Shown: positions 23,243 through 30,783, counted from the first letter of the stretch. The stretch: 35,375 nt of DNA from Bacteroidales bacterium (GCA_023251515.1 JAHEYQ010000048.1:1-35375); one strand, 5' to 3'. The notes: generated by a model from the sequence alone, not told the origin. Program-made: numbers and translations.

Positions 23243-23686
23243 TCAATAAAGACCTGATTTTGTCCATTTTTGTTTTTCTTCACTCCAAACTTTTAATTTT
23301 ATCAATTTACCAGTTCTATTGTAAAAATAAATTTTGAATGGTTTCCCATCTGAGGTAAATGAATACCATTTCCCAACTTCATGACCATTCTTATAGTATC
23401 CTTTTTGATAAATTCGTCCATTGTCGTGAAATGCTACGTTGTATCCATCTACTACTTTTCCATTAATTCTTAATTGCTTTTCCCAAACTTTTCCATTTTC
23501 ATGGTACTGCTCATACCAACCATTCTGTTTCCCATCTTTGTATGGAACTTGGAAGAATAATTGTCCATTTTTGTAAAATACTTGACTGATAGAATCAACC
23601 CCTAAAGTGTCAATAATAACCCTTTTCCCTTGTGCAGAGCATGTTAATAGGCTTAAAGTTGTTATTATGGTTAGAAGTACTTTCAT
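23243..23686 (-). CDS. MORN-repeat lipoprotein, YwqK-like
   Basis: 147 residues from the ATG at 23686. It has a lipobox-like signal peptide (MKVLLTIITTLSLLTCSAQG). The rest consists of MORN-type repeats in the YwqK family style: FYKNGQLFFQVPYKDGKQNGWYEQYHENGKVWEK, then FHDNGRIYQKGYYKNGHEVGKWYSF. YwqK-like proteins are often called antitoxins, but no toxin gene is adjacent, so that name should not be used here. The frame stays open upstream into the shared repeat (mini-ORF MTFIRTIHATCGCKGGFC), giving a possible 176-residue form. The internal start is preferred because it restores the signal peptide. Confidence 0.8.
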   Translation of the reverse strand: MKVLLTIITTLSLLTCSAQGKRVIIDTLGVDSISQVFYKNGQLFFQVPYKDGKQNGWYEQYHENGKVWEKQLRINGKVVDGYNVAFHDNGRIYQKGYYKNGHEVGKWYSFTSDGKPFKIYFYNRTGKLIKLKVWSEEKQKWTKSGLY

Positions 23687-23717
23687 TTTAAAATGCCATA
23701 AAACACTCTTAAATGCC

Positions 23718-23859
23718 TGACAAAAACCTCCTTTACATCCGCATGTTGCATGTATAGTTCTGATAAATGTCATTTTTATTTTTCCTACAAATATACATCT
23801 TTTTTTAATTTGCTGCTCCCTATTTGCTAATTAAGACAAGGGAGTGATGCTTGATTAGC
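23718..23859 (-). repeat. Cassette-boundary repeat, copy C
   Basis: It reads, on the minus strand, as hairpin (GCTAATCAAGCATCACTCCC...TTAATTAGC), then GGAGCAGC and an A-run, then -7 box TATATTTG, then TAGGAAAAATAAAA and a mini-ORF starting ATGACATTTATCAGAAC. It is nearly identical to copy B over its whole length and supplies the promoter of the 23686 gene. Confidence 0.85.
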
Positions 23860-23872
23860 ACACATAAATTAT

Positions 23873-24493
23873 TCAATCATAACATTTTCTTAAGACATAA
23901 ATATCTTTTTCTTCCAATTCTATTTCTTTGTCATAAAAACCTTTTGAAATTATTTCGTTGAAAAGGCTTTCATTAATCTGATTGCTATAATTTAATATAT
24001 AAATGTCACACCCAGTATCTTCGACTTTTTTTATGTTGTTGGGTTTTCTTGTAATGATTTTAAGTGATTTAGAACTGAAAATTGATAATTTATCAGCTCC
24101 TGAAATATTATTTATAATATTATCTTCTTTTTTAATTGTTTTAATTTTGTCAAAAGTAACTCGTATAATATCCTCTTTCGTTGCAAAATAACCTGCCCAA
24201 ACTTCATTTTCTCCGATTTTGAATATTTTCATATATATATCTATCTCGGCAGTACCATTTTTCCATTTCTTATAAAAACTAATCATGTTTTCAGGAAATG
24301 TCTTTGGTATTTCAGGATTTGGATTCTCTAACCAAGAATACCACGAGGTATTCCATTTAACATATCCTATCACTTCTTTTTCATTATCTAATACTATCCG
24401 AACATATTTTAGTTCCCAACAAGCAGTGCAATCTGCAAAAGTTGATAAATTACTTATTAGAACAAAAATTACAATTGTCAAGAGTTTGTTCAT
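23873..24493 (-). CDS. Exported protein of unknown family
   Basis: 206 residues from the ATG at 24493 (MNKLLTIVIFVLISNLSTFA, a signal peptide). The mature protein has C-x2-C near its start (DCTACWELKYVRIVLDNEKEVIGYVKW), an aromatic block (TSWYSWLENPNPEIP), and a C-terminal part with CDIYILNYSNQINESL and KDIYVLRKC. Four cysteines in an exported protein may form disulfides. The family is not recognised. It is the middle gene of the three-gene repeat-bounded array, and its only promoter is in repeat copy B. Nothing links it in function to its neighbours. Confidence 0.75.
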   Translation of the reverse strand: MNKLLTIVIFVLISNLSTFADCTACWELKYVRIVLDNEKEVIGYVKWNTSWYSWLENPNPEIPKTFPENMISFYKKWKNGTAEIDIYMKIFKIGENEVWAGYFATKEDIIRVTFDKIKTIKKEDNIINNISGADKLSIFSSKSLKIITRKPNNIKKVEDTGCDIYILNYSNQINESLFNEIISKGFYDKEIELEEKDIYVLRKCYD

Positions 24494-24522
24494 AGTCAAT
24501 CTTTTTATGTTTACTAACATTA

Positions 24523-24585
24523 TTATATATGACAAAAACCTCCTTTACTTCCGCATGTTGCTTGTATAGTTCTGATAAATGTCAT
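24523..24585 (-). CDS. Repeat-encoded 20-residue mini-ORF (MTFIR...CGSKGGFC)
   Basis: The ATG at 24585 lies 20 bp after the shared -7 box. The frame reads MTFIRTIQATCGSKGGFC, then H-I and stop. Copies A and C encode the same peptide with few changes, but there the frame runs on into the next gene. In all three copies the reading frame is kept. It could be a leader peptide, a translation-coupling element, or simply coding-like repeat DNA. Confidence 0.45.
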   Translation of the reverse strand: MTFIRTIQATCGSKGGFCHI

Positions 24586-24672
24586 TTTTATTTTTCCTAC
24601 AAATATACAACATTTTTTAATCGGCTGCTCGCTGTTAGCTGATTATGGCAGGGGAGTAATGCTTGATTAGCG
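24530..24672 (-). repeat. Cassette-boundary repeat, copy B
   Basis: It has the same order as copy C: imperfect hairpin with GCTAATCAAGCA and TAATCAGC arms, GAGCAGC, A-run, TATATTTG box at the promoter position, and the mini-ORF up to TTTGTCA. It joins the end of the RDD gene (10 bp away) to the start of the 24493 gene. Confidence 0.85.
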
Positions 24673-24681
24673 GCAGGCTTT

Positions 24682-25596
24682 TTAGTTTTCTTCTTTTCGT
24701 GAGTCATACATTTTCTGTCTTGTACTTATACTTCCCGGTTCTTTGTAAACGAACTTCAAGAAACAAACATGACTGTCAAGTGAAAATTCGGAAGTCAACA
24801 ATTCGGAAATTTTACTTTCGGATTCTTCAAAGTTGTCATAGTCACTTTGATTGTTGAAATACAAAATTCCCGCAACAAATTTTCTGTCGTCATTTTTTAT
24901 TTTGTCATAAATTCTAAAGTTTGCTTCTCTTATCAATCCATTAAGTTTATCCTCAAATAATTTATTTGTCTGTTCACTCTTTGTTTGGTTAAATGTATTC
25001 TTGATATATGAAACGTTATCAGTTTTCCATTTTGAATTCATTACTGTAAATGGAAGTGTAATGAGAATTGAGAATCCAATTGCAATTAATAATGCAATTG
25101 CAAATTTTGACCAATCCATTTTTGTCTTTTCAGGATTTTCAATATAGTCGATTCTTGTACCTGCGATTTTGTCGCCAAGTCGTCTTTTGGGGTAAATAAA
25201 GATAAAGATTACTTCAAGTGGCCACAGAGGAATTGTCAAGTTTCTTGCTAAACATTTTAAAGGGTTTGCCACTTGTCCTGTTTTGTTATCAATTACCTGC
25301 ATTTTTAGAATTCTCTTTGCAGGACTTCGTCCGTTAAATATGTCCTTGTTAAAGTAAGTTGAAAATCCAAATGCAAATAGAAAAGATATTCCACCTAATC
25401 CAAATGAGGTTGGATCATGGTCAATGTTGAATGCATCAAACATATTAATAGCAAATTCTGGCATAACGATAAACATTATTATGAATGTCATTATGAAGTG
25501 GTCAACCAACATTGAGGCTAATCTTAGTCCAATTGTTACTTTGTCTTTTGTTTCTGTCAAGTTTGTTATTGTTTTTTTGCTTACATTCAACGCCAT
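24682..25596 (-). CDS. RDD-family membrane protein
   Basis: 304 residues from the ATG at 25596. An RDD-type domain is seen: KVTIGLRLASMLVDHFIMTFII with the R...D pair in the first helix, FFN-like KDIFNGRSPAKRILKMQVID, then PLKCLARNLTIPLWPLEVIFIFIYPKRRLGDKIAGTRI. About four membrane helices are visible, including FAIALLIAIGFSILITLPFTV. The roughly 95-residue C-terminal tail (after SKWKTDN) is soluble and charged (LFEDKLNGLIREANFRIYD, FAVG-like KFVAGILYFNN) and not recognised. RDD proteins are membrane proteins, some implicated in ion transport. It is the first gene of the array, with its promoter in repeat copy A. The longer form starting at 25659 would include the repeat mini-ORF. Confidence 0.85.
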   Translation of the reverse strand: MALNVSKKTITNLTETKDKVTIGLRLASMLVDHFIMTFIIMFIVMPEFAINMFDAFNIDHDPTSFGLGGISFLFAFGFSTYFNKDIFNGRSPAKRILKMQVIDNKTGQVANPLKCLARNLTIPLWPLEVIFIFIYPKRRLGDKIAGTRIDYIENPEKTKMDWSKFAIALLIAIGFSILITLPFTVMNSKWKTDNVSYIKNTFNQTKSEQTNKLFEDKLNGLIREANFRIYDKIKNDDRKFVAGILYFNNQSDYDNFEESESKISELLTSEFSLDSHVCFLKFVYKEPGSISTRQKMYDSRKEEN

Positions 25597-25603
25597 AAAT
25601 CTC

Positions 25604-25687
25604 TGACAAAAACCTCTTTTACTTCCGCATGTTGGCTGTAAAATTCTGATAAATGTCATTTTTATTTTTCCTACAAATATACATCAT
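25604..25687 (-). repeat. Cassette-boundary repeat, copy A (promoter/mini-ORF half only)
   Basis: It contains TATATTTG, TAGGAAAAATAAAA and the mini-ORF MTFIRILQPTCGSKRGFC, with no hairpin half upstream. It thus marks the upstream end of the array, complementary to copy D at the other end. Confidence 0.8.
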
Positions 25688-26050
25688 TTTTCATATCAAA
25701 ACCTGTCACGTTGAGGCTTTTTTAGGCTTTAGGAATTACTAAGTCGGTTTTGGTATTGTCGGGAGGGAAAAAGATGTGGTATTTTACGAAACTCAATTAT
25801 ATTTTTGAATAGAAATGGCATTTATTTAAGAAATATATCCAAAAAAAACGTCGGGAAGGTTTCTCCAAAAAAAGTAAGACCAAAACGAATTTCAAAATAA
25901 ATTATCTGACAATAGCGATTTTTTAAAATAAAAATAAGTTCAATCTGTGTTCAGCATTACAAATAAATAAGACCATAATTAAATGTAACAAAAATATGAT
26001 TCTTATTGCCTATTTTGCTGTATTTTAAGCATTTTGCATCGTTAAAAACT
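25688..26050. other. Intergenic region between divergent units
   Basis: About 360 bp without an open frame of note. There are two GTCGGGA-containing stretches (near 25758 and 25850) and A-runs but no clear hairpin. It separates the start of the minus-strand array from the plus-strand DUF3494 gene. Nothing further is recognised. Confidence 0.4.
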
Positions 26051-26114
26051 GTGAATGATGTAATTCTTTCCACTAATTGTGTAATGCAATCCGAAGCATG
26101 CAAATCTATCTTTG
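26051..26114 (+). promoter_or_regulatory. Regulon promoter 7 (for the 26233 DUF3494 gene)
   Basis: GTGAATGATGTAATTCTTTC starts at 26051, AATTGTGTAATGC is at the -33 position, and the -7 box TATCTTTG is at 26107-26114. Spacing from the first G to TTTG is 60 bp. The 5' leader would be about 110 bases. Confidence 0.8.
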
Positions 26115-26232
26115 TACTACAAAAATAAGTTTGCTAATAAAATAAAATGCCCTTGAATAATAAGGCATTCCAATCAACAATAATTATATGGGCAGGGATT
26201 TGTACAATTAAATAATTAGAATAAATAAACAA

Positions 26233-27201
26233 ATGAAAAACAAATTATTATTTTTATTTATAGTCGTTGTACTATTTGTTTACCCCAAAATTAATTTTGG
26301 GCAAGCACCCAATCTGGGGGCAGCATCAGCATTTACATTATTTACTGCTACCGGAGCATTTACTAATTTGGGAAATACCAATATTTCGGGCAACATAGGA
26401 ACCAATGCAGGTTTGTTTACAGGTTTTCCACCGGGTGTGGTAAATGGGCAGATACACATAGAAAATGCTGCATCGGTTTTAGCAGCTACTGCCGTTCAGA
26501 ATGCTTATACATATATGAGTACTTTGGGTGGTTCGGTATTGGGCGTTTTGTTAGGAAACGGACAGGAAATTACCCCCGGCACATACAACACCGGAGCAGC
26601 TTCTTCATTAAATGGCAATTTAACATTAAATGCACTTGGCAATCCCGATGCGGTTTTTATTATCAGAATAGGTGGCGCTTTTGCCACAGGAATTTCTTCA
26701 AATGTAATATTGATAAATTCGGCATCAATGTGCAATGTTTACTGGCAAATAGGAGGGCAATTCGATATGGGCGACAATTCAGTTTTTGCAGGAACGGTAT
26801 TGGTTGATGGAGCAGTAAATCTTTACGAATCTTCAGTACTTAACGGAAGAATACTTTCGCGAGCCGGAGCCATATCTACTCATAATATTACAGCAGCTTA
26901 TTTGCCTTCAGCCGCAGGAACTATTGCGGGTACCGCTTTGGTTTGTCAGGGGCAGACAGAAGTTATATATACTGTACCTTTAATTAATAATGCAACATCT
27001 TATGTTTGGTCGTTACCGGCAGGGGCTCTGATAGTTTCGGGTATAAATACCAATAGCATAAAAGTTGATTTTGCACTTACCTCTGCATCAGGAAATATAA
27101 ACGTTTATGGCGTTAATGCCTGCGGAAACGGAATTATTTCGGCCAATTATTCGGTTACAGTTAGTCCTTTGCCACCAACATCATCAATATATCATCAATA
27201 A
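26233..27201 (+). CDS. Secreted DUF3494 (ice-binding-like) protein with one PKD/Ig-like domain
   Basis: 322 residues. The signal peptide ends near residue 24 (NFGQ). DUF3494 (about 25-225): LGAASAFTLFTATGAFTNLG, NPDAVFIIRIGGAFATG, VYWQIGGQFDMGDNSVF, GRILSRAGAIST. A PKD/Ig-like domain follows (about 230-315: ALVCQGQTEVIYTVP, TSYVWSLPAGALIVSG). The chain stops straight after it with PPTSSIYHQ. No type A or type B sorting domain is present, so its export or anchoring differs from that of the 21447 protein. The last residues resemble the end of the 27528 protein (TSPIWHN). It may be a truncation or a different anchoring tail. Confidence 0.9.
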   Translation: MKNKLLFLFIVVVLFVYPKINFGQAPNLGAASAFTLFTATGAFTNLGNTNISGNIGTNAGLFTGFPPGVVNGQIHIENAASVLAATAVQNAYTYMSTLGGSVLGVLLGNGQEITPGTYNTGAASSLNGNLTLNALGNPDAVFIIRIGGAFATGISSNVILINSASMCNVYWQIGGQFDMGDNSVFAGTVLVDGAVNLYESSVLNGRILSRAGAISTHNITAAYLPSAAGTIAGTALVCQGQTEVIYTVPLINNATSYVWSLPAGALIVSGINTNSIKVDFALTSASGNINVYGVNACGNGIISANYSVTVSPLPPTSSIYHQ

Positions 27202-27241
27202 TAACTTATATAAATATGAATTAAAACACACATAAAAAGCT

Positions 27242-27466
27242 ATGGAAAATGAGTACGAATTATATGATTGCTTAGGTTGTAGTAATAATAATGGAAGCGC
27301 ATCCGCAAGAAAAACCGGACAAAGTTCTTTAAGCAATATCTCCTTATCAGAATCAAACACTTTAAGTAATTATAGCGAAAAGAATAAAAATTATATAAAA
27401 GAAAAAACAATAAATAAAACAATTAAAAAAACAAATCATGAAATGTCCACTAACATTTTTTTTTAA
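27242..27466 (+). CDS. Possible small protein, uncertain
   Basis: 74 residues, beginning MENEYELYDCLGCSNNNGSASAR and then Ser/Asn/Lys-rich (SLSNISLSESNTLSNYSEKN). It has an ATG start 40 bp after the preceding gene, but no recognisable domain, and its tail overlaps the region upstream of the next gene. It could be a short real protein or chance in AT-rich DNA. Confidence 0.3.
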   Translation: MENEYELYDCLGCSNNNGSASARKTGQSSLSNISLSESNTLSNYSEKNKNYIKEKTINKTIKKTNHEMSTNIFF

Positions 27467-27527
27467 ACAAAACCTGAATGATTATATGGGCATTCAATTA
27501 TACATTAAACAATTAAATAATAAAAAA

Positions 27528-28919
27528 ATGAAATCAAAGTTTAAATTTTTGCAAAACTTAGTTATGATAATTCTCATATTAAGTGCAACAGGAGCATGGG
27601 CTCAAACAAGTCAAACTTTAACACAGAGTACTTGTCCGGGCACAGAGCCTTATTATGTAACTCCCGGAAACGCAGCCAATACATTTCTATGGAGTATTTC
27701 CACAGGTACTTCGGGTGTCGATTGGACAATTACGTCAGCAGGTACTGTATCAACCAATGTAATATGGGCAAATCCGATAGCTCCTGTTACGTATCATCTA
27801 ACATTAACGGAAACCAACGGCGATGGTTGCCAGACATTAATGAGTGTAGATGTTACTGTTAATCCACGTCCGGCAGCACCACTTTTAAGTCTGACACAAA
27901 CAAGCTGTGCTCTTGCCACCGGAACTATAAATGTTACCAGTCCGGCATCGGGTGCAGGAATTACTTACACTGTAACAGGAACTTCACCTGTAGTAGCATC
28001 AGTTACCAATTCAACAGGTATTTTTGCAGGATTAAATTCAGGCGTTTATGATGTAACTACAACCAATGTTTATGCATGTACTTCCACTGCAACAAGTGTA
28101 ACTATTAATGCACAACCAGCAACACCACTTGCACCAGTTGCAAGTTTAACTCAACCAAGTTGTGCTATTGCAACCGGAACTGTTAATGTAACAAGTCCTT
28201 CACCAGGCGCAGGAATTACTTACACTATTACAGGAACTTTACCGGTAGTAGCAGCAGTAACTAACGCAACAGGTATTTTTGCAGGATTAAATCCGGGCGT
28301 TTATGATATAACCACAACCAATGGGGTAGGATGTACTTCTCTTGCAACAAGTATTACAATAAATGCACAACCTCTTACACCAGCTATTCCAATTGCCAGT
28401 TTAACACAGCCTACTTGTATGGTCTCAACAGGAACTGTTAATGTAACTTCTCCGGCACCTGCTGCAGGAATTACATACACCATAACAGGCACAGCACCTG
28501 TGGTAGCAGCAGTAACTAATGCAACAGGTATTTTTGCAGGCTTAACACCCGGAGTTTATGATATTACTACTACAAATTCAGATGGATGTACTTCAACTGC
28601 ATTAAGTATTACCATAACTCCATCATTATCTACACCAGTTGCTCCAACAGCAAGTATAACACAACCAAGTTGTGCAGTTGCCACCGGAATTGTAAACGTT
28701 ACTTCACCCGTACCCGGAGCAGGAATTACTTATACCATTACAGGTACCAATCCTGTAGTAACAGCAGTAACAAATGCAACAGGTATATTTAATTTACTAA
28801 GCACAGGCATTTACGATTTAACCACAACAAATGCTACAGGATGTATTTCTGCTGCAACAATTATTACAATAAATGTTCAGCCACTTACACCTGTAACTTC
28901 TCCTATCTGGCATAATTAA
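27528..28919 (+). CDS. Secreted protein of four 85-residue repeats (SprB-like)
   Basis: 463 residues from the ATG at 27528, which gives a signal peptide ending WAQ (about residue 28). After a PKD-like head (about 30-110) come four tandem repeats of exactly 85 residues. Each has C-x4-G-(T/I)-(I/V)-N-V-T-S-P, G-I-T-Y-T-(I/V)-T-G-T, V-T-N-(A/S)-T-G-I-F, and a G-(V/I)-Y-D-(V/I/L)-T-T-T-N block with a second Cys. This resembles the SprB-type repeats of Bacteroidota adhesins. No classical sorting domain is present; the chain ends TSPIWHN, like the TSSIYHQ end of the 26233 protein. It may be assembled with the type B CTD protein encoded next. Confidence 0.85.
   Translation: MKSKFKFLQNLVMIILILSATGAWAQTSQTLTQSTCPGTEPYYVTPGNAANTFLWSISTGTSGVDWTITSAGTVSTNVIWANPIAPVTYHLTLTETNGDGCQTLMSVDVTVNPRPAAPLLSLTQTSCALATGTINVTSPASGAGITYTVTGTSPVVASVTNSTGIFAGLNSGVYDVTTTNVYACTSTATSVTINAQPATPLAPVASLTQPSCAIATGTVNVTSPSPGAGITYTITGTLPVVAAVTNATGIFAGLNPGVYDITTTNGVGCTSLATSITINAQPLTPAIPIASLTQPTCMVSTGTVNVTSPAPAAGITYTITGTAPVVAAVTNATGIFAGLTPGVYDITTTNSDGCTSTALSITITPSLSTPVAPTASITQPSCAVATGIVNVTSPVPGAGITYTITGTNPVVTAVTNATGIFNLLSTGIYDLTTTNATGCISAATIITINVQPLTPVTSPIWHN
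27870..28889 (+). repeat. Four in-frame 255-bp tandem repeats
   Basis: The conserved Cys codon recurs at 27906, 28161, 28416 and 28671, each exactly 255 bp apart. Divergence between units is moderate, with most positions kept in the CACTATTACAGG-like and GCAACAGGTATTTTTGCAGG blocks. Confidence 0.9.
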
Positions 28920-28969
28920 TAAAAATGCTAAGATATTAGCAAATCTATTATAATTCAGATTAAATAAAT

Positions 28970-29017
28970 GCTTAAAAACTGCTTTGTTGTATATTAAAAC
29001 AAAGCAGTTTTATAAGC
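28970..29017. terminator. Hairpin terminator after the 85-residue-repeat gene
   Basis: AAAACTGCTTTGTT pairs with AACAAAGCAGTTTT across an 8-10 base AT loop, with A/T runs on both sides. Confidence 0.75.
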
Positions 29018-29045
29018 ATAACAATATTATCATCAATTATTTAAA

Positions 29046-29108
29046 AACCCAACGGGTTAATAAATATCATTTCAAATTTAGAATTCAGAAAATCAACCCG
29101 TCGGGTTG
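29046..29108. repeat. Pair of small palindromes (AACCC-GGGTT type)
   Basis: AACCCAACGGGTT at 29046-29058 and CAACCCGTCGGGTTG at 29094-29108 are each self-complementary and also pair with one another, giving a larger stem. CAACCCGTCGGGTTG-like palindromes are, from memory, common dispersed repeats in Bacteroidota. Confidence 0.6.
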
Positions 29109-29173
29109 TACAATATTCTCTTCATTAAAGATCAATTAGAAAATAATTGCAACATAGAATAAAACAAAAAGAT

Positions 29174-30013
29174 ATGTTTAATCAATTCAGGTATTTACTA
29201 TTGTTTTGCATTGTTATTTCAGGTATTTCAAACACAATTGCCCAGGTTGCCATGCCCGACAATGTTTGTGTAGGTGCATCAAAGCATTATAGTGTAGATG
29301 TAAATCCAGTATCAGGTTCAACATACACATGGCGAATTGATGGGATTATCCAGAGCAGTTCAATTACCAATGATATCAATATCACATGGACAGTTGCCGG
29401 GACTTTTTTATTGGATGTACAGGAAATGTCTGCTGACGGTTGCCTTGGTTCGATAAGATCGGGACAAGTATTTGTTAGTCCGGTACCCGTTATAATTGCA
29501 AATGGAAACTCTCCTGTTTGCATTGGAAGTTCTATAAACTTAACATCGCAATCGATAGCCGGTCTTAGCTATTTATGGTTGGGTCCTAATGGGTTTTTAT
29601 CATCTTTTCAAAATCCGGTAATCAACTCAGCAACACTTAATGATGCAGGTCTTTATTCGCTAACAGTTTCATCAAATGGCTGTAGTTCTCTGCCTTCTTA
29701 TGTTACTATAATTGTAACAAACTGTGTGGTAGATTTCTTTATTCCCGAAGGCTTTTCTCCTAATGGAGACGGAATCAACGATTTGTTTGTTATCAGAGGT
29801 ATTGATAATTATCCGGCTAATAAGTTTTTAATATACAATCGTTGGGGAAACAAAGTTTTTGAAGACAGTCCTTATCATAATACCTGGGATGGAAAATCAA
29901 TGTTTGGAATAGTAACCAGCGGGGATGTATTACCAATAGGAACCTATTTTTATTTGCTTGATTTGGGTATTGGTACTGAAATTATCAAAGGATCAATATA
30001 TCTGAATAAATAA
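29174..30013 (+). CDS. Surface protein with Ig/PKD domains and gliding-motility-type (T9SS type B) C-terminus
   Basis: 279 residues from the ATG at 29174 (signal peptide to about residue 25, ending TIAQ). A first PKD-like domain (about 26-105: VCVGASKHYSVDV, STYTWRIDGI, CLGSIRSGQ) is followed by an Ig-like domain (VCIGSSINLTSQSIAGLSYLWLGPNG, NDAGLYSLTVSSNGC). The last 90 residues are the gliding-motility-associated CTD (TIGR04131/CHU_C): FIPEGFSPNGDGINDLFVIRGI, NKFLIYNRWGNKVFE, TWDGK, LPIGTYFYLLDLG, KGSIYLNK. Type B CTDs direct secretion by T9SS and are used by SprB-like adhesins. Its short size and position after a CTD-less repeat protein suggest a secreted partner or anchor. That is inference. 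Confidence 0.92.
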   Translation: MFNQFRYLLLFCIVISGISNTIAQVAMPDNVCVGASKHYSVDVNPVSGSTYTWRIDGIIQSSSITNDINITWTVAGTFLLDVQEMSADGCLGSIRSGQVFVSPVPVIIANGNSPVCIGSSINLTSQSIAGLSYLWLGPNGFLSSFQNPVINSATLNDAGLYSLTVSSNGCSSLPSYVTIIVTNCVVDFFIPEGFSPNGDGINDLFVIRGIDNYPANKFLIYNRWGNKVFEDSPYHNTWDGKSMFGIVTSGDVLPIGTYFYLLDLGIGTEIIKGSIYLNK

Positions 30014-30107
30014 TGCTAAAAGGAAGCTGATAAAATTGCACTTACAATATTTTTATAATATCATTTATAAGTAAAAGCTTAATAAAAGATTAGAATCATT
30101 GAATAGT

Positions 30108-30171
30108 GTGAATAATGTAATTCTTTACTTTAATTGTGTAATGCAATACAAAGCCTGCAAATCTATCTTTG
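30108..30171 (+). promoter_or_regulatory. Regulon promoter 8 (for the 30208 operon)
   Basis: GTGAATAATGTAATTCTTT starts at 30108, AATTGTGTAATGC is at the -33 position, and the -7 box TATCTTTG is at 30164-30171. Spacing from the first G to TTTG is 60 bp. Confidence 0.8.
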
Positions 30172-30207
30172 TACTTTGAGTAAACTAAACTTTTAATAAA
30201 TAAAAAA

Positions 30208-30432
30208 ATGAATGCAAAGCAAAACATACAATCAGGCAAGCAATTTAATCCGAAACCAAATCATCAGAATTCGCCTGCAAAACCCGATAAAGATCCAAAT
30301 CCAACAAAGTTAAAACCGGAAGTAAATATACCAGTTAAGACTTATCCTTCTGAAATAGGACAACCTATAAAACCAGAGGTTATTGATGAAGATAAATCTA
30401 CTTCGTGTAATGATAGTAATACAACGAAATAA
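30208..30432 (+). CDS. Pro/Lys/Asn-rich disordered small protein
   Basis: 74 residues, no signal peptide. It is dominated by Pro, Lys, Asn and Gln (FNPKPNHQNSPAKPDKDPNP, then VKTYPSEIGQPIKPE) and so is predicted disordered. Not recognised. It is supported by its position 37 bp after the -7 box and a close downstream gene. Hydrophilic proteins of this type are often induced by desiccation or osmotic stress, which would fit the regulon; this is inference only. Confidence 0.7.
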   Translation: MNAKQNIQSGKQFNPKPNHQNSPAKPDKDPNPTKLKPEVNIPVKTYPSEIGQPIKPEVIDEDKSTSCNDSNTTK

Positions 30433-30457
30433 ACAATTCAGTGATAATAAAAACATT

Positions 30458-30655
30458 ATGGCAAAATATTCTAAAAGAGCACAGGAAAAAATAGAAGAAG
30501 TAATGCATGAATTTAAGCATGGCGAACTAAAATCGGGCAAAGATGGCAAAGGTGGATTTGTAAAAACAAGAGAACAAGCTATCGCAATTGGAATAAGTGA
30601 AGCCCGACATGAAGGATTAAAAGTTCCTAATGAAAAAAAACTTAATAAGAGATAG
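30458..30655 (+). CDS. DUF6496-type small protein
   Basis: 65 residues from the ATG at 30458, 25 bp after the preceding gene. The sequence MAKYSKRAQEKIEEVMHEFK, then GKDGKGGFVKTREQAIAIGISEAR is the DUF6496 pattern: a helix, a basic glycine-rich turn (KSGKDGKGG), then R-E-Q-A-I-A-I-G-(I)-S-E-A-R. These are small, basic, possibly nucleic-acid-binding proteins of unknown role. It probably shares the 30164 promoter and ends at a terminator. Confidence 0.88.
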   Translation: MAKYSKRAQEKIEEVMHEFKHGELKSGKDGKGGFVKTREQAIAIGISEARHEGLKVPNEKKLNKR

Positions 30656-30680
30656 TTAATCTATCTCAGGATAAAACACC

Positions 30681-30717
30681 AAAAGCAGTCGATAGAATCA
30701 AATCTATCGGCTTTTTT
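30681..30717 (+). terminator. Terminator after the DUF6496 gene
   Basis: AAAAGC...CGATAGA pairs with TCTATCG-GCTTTTTT across ATCAAA, followed by T residues. Confidence 0.8.
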
Positions 30718-30783
30718 GTTTTGCAAACAAGCATTCATAATCTGAATCAAATGATTTTTAAGCATTTTGTAAATTTGAAAAGC

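Noticed and set aside
23243..23686. Antitoxin label for the MORN/YwqK-like lipoprotein
   Set aside because: No toxin gene is adjacent and the protein is exported; only the repeat family can be supported.
23687..25659. N-terminally extended forms of the 23686 and 25596 genes
   Set aside because: The extensions are encoded by the cassette repeat (mini-ORF). The internal ATG gives a proper signal peptide (23686) or RDD start (25596), though read-through forms remain possible.
23148..25687. Classical integron attC sites
   Set aside because: The boundary hairpins have GCTAAT/ATTAGC arms, but the RYYYAAC and GTTRRRY core boxes are not kept between copies and no integrase gene is in the window. 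The cassette-like layout is kept as an open finding.
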